Shown: in pieces, positions 5,233 to 5,475 of the stretch
How positions within the stretch are numbered: position 1 is the first letter of the stretch
How the letters are laid out: each line of letters starts with the position of its first letter
DNA from: Clostridiales bacterium
Lineage (GTDB): Bacteria; Bacillota; Clostridia; Lachnospirales; WQUN01
Direction: 5' to 3'
DNA: 5,475 nucleotides
Assembly (NCBI GenBank): GCA_031271275.1
Contig: JAISWA010000144.1
Location: 1 to 5,475, forward strand
The notes under the pieces: model-generated
The model's database searches: none
Told to the model about the DNA's origin: nothing
What the model saw: the letters and a program-made list of their open reading frames with translations, nothing else
Made by a program: the position numbers and the translations under genes

Positions 5233-5475
5233 ATGAAATGCCCGGACAACAGGAACTACATGCCGCAGGATAATTGGCTTCAATACTGCGACGACTACAA
5301 AACAAAAGATGACTGCTCTAATAACTGCAACGGCTCGCAAGGGCCGCAAGGGCCTGCGGGACCTCCGGGGCCGCAGGGACCGGCGGGACCAAGAGGGCCG
5401 CAGGGCGTCGAAGGCTCCATGGGGCCTATCGGTTATCAGGGGCCGAGGGGAGCCACGGGCCCCACAGGAGCGGCA
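5233..5475 (+). CDS. Collagen-like (Gly-X-Y repeat) protein, probable spore-surface protein, 5' part
   Basis: 81 codons are visible, open at the right edge. Residues 1-33 form a polar N-terminal region with four cysteines (C3, C19, C28, C32) and many Asp/Asn, and no signal peptide or membrane helix. From G34 to the edge come 16 uninterrupted Gly-X-Y triplets, mostly GPQ, GPA, GPP, GPR and later GAT, GPT. Such repeats form trimeric collagen helices. In Bacillus and Clostridia, collagen-like proteins without a signal peptide are known on the exosporium or spore coat (BclA-type), where they make hair-like filaments and often end in a trimerising C-terminal domain; that part is outside the window. 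The cysteines might cross-link the base to the spore surface. The gene has a strong ribosome site and a sigma-K-like promoter, and is separated from trmN6 by a terminator. Late mother-cell expression is inferred. A phage tail-fibre collagen repeat is an alternative, but no phage genes are nearby. Confidence 0.85.
   Translation, partial: MKCPDNRNYMPQDNWLQYCDDYKTKDDCSNNCNGSQGPQGPAGPPGPQGPAGPRGPQGVEGSMGPIGYQGPRGATGPTGAA

Noticed and set aside
5202..5273. Short open frame of 23 codons (MQTISGKEIFYEMPGQ...) overlapping the collagen-like start
   Set aside because: No Shine-Dalgarno before its ATG, and it is in a different frame from the collagen-like gene; most likely chance, though a leader peptide cannot be strictly excluded.
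5334..5475. Tandem GGNCCN-type DNA repeat
   Set aside because: It is fully explained as the coding sequence for Gly-X-Y triplets, so it is not listed as a separate repeat or CRISPR.

Overview
The window looks like a chromosomal piece of an endospore-forming Firmicute, probably a Clostridia-type member with moderately high GC. The main support is gene order: darA(yaaQ)-yaaR-holB-ricT(yaaT)-trmN6(yabB), all on the + strand, follows the Bacillus subtilis tmk-yaaQ-yaaR-holB-yaaT-yabA-yabB neighbourhood. Here yabA is absent between ricT and trmN6, and tmk is not next to darA. A collagen-like gene behind a sigma-K-like promoter at the right end also suggests a spore former.

Layout. (1) 1-1594: the 3' part of a membrane-fusion/adaptor (HlyD/RND-adaptor-like) protein, overlapped by 23 bases by a MacB/FtsX-like permease with a recognisable MacB periplasmic-core-like segment but an atypical C-terminal membrane part. 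No ATPase gene is visible, so it may lie to the left. (2) 1565-1656: a candidate vegetative promoter inside the 3' end of the permease gene, a perfect 14-base palindrome and a strong Shine-Dalgarno. (3) 1657-5054: a tightly packed five-gene housekeeping operon encoding the c-di-AMP-binding PII-like protein DarA, DUF327 protein YaaR, DNA polymerase III delta prime, the PSP1/RicT protein with two C-X4-CC motifs, and a tRNA1(Val) A37 N6-methyltransferase homologue. Junctions are 1 base, 13 bases, a 4-base ATGA overlap and 1 base, which suggests translational coupling. (4) 5055-5232: an intergenic region with a rho-independent terminator, then an AT-rich promoter segment with a sigma-K-like site overlapping an inverted repeat. 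(5) 5233-5475: the start of a collagen-like gene with a Cys-containing N-terminus and 16 uninterrupted Gly-X-Y triplets, open at the window edge.

The central operon joins second-messenger sensing (DarA), clamp loading (HolB), mRNA-processing control (RicT) and tRNA modification (TrmN6). It is a conserved linkage rather than an obvious new system. The least ordinary parts are the two flanks: the odd permease with a promoter buried in its tail, and the collagen-like gene with probable mother-cell expression that occupies the position after trmN6.
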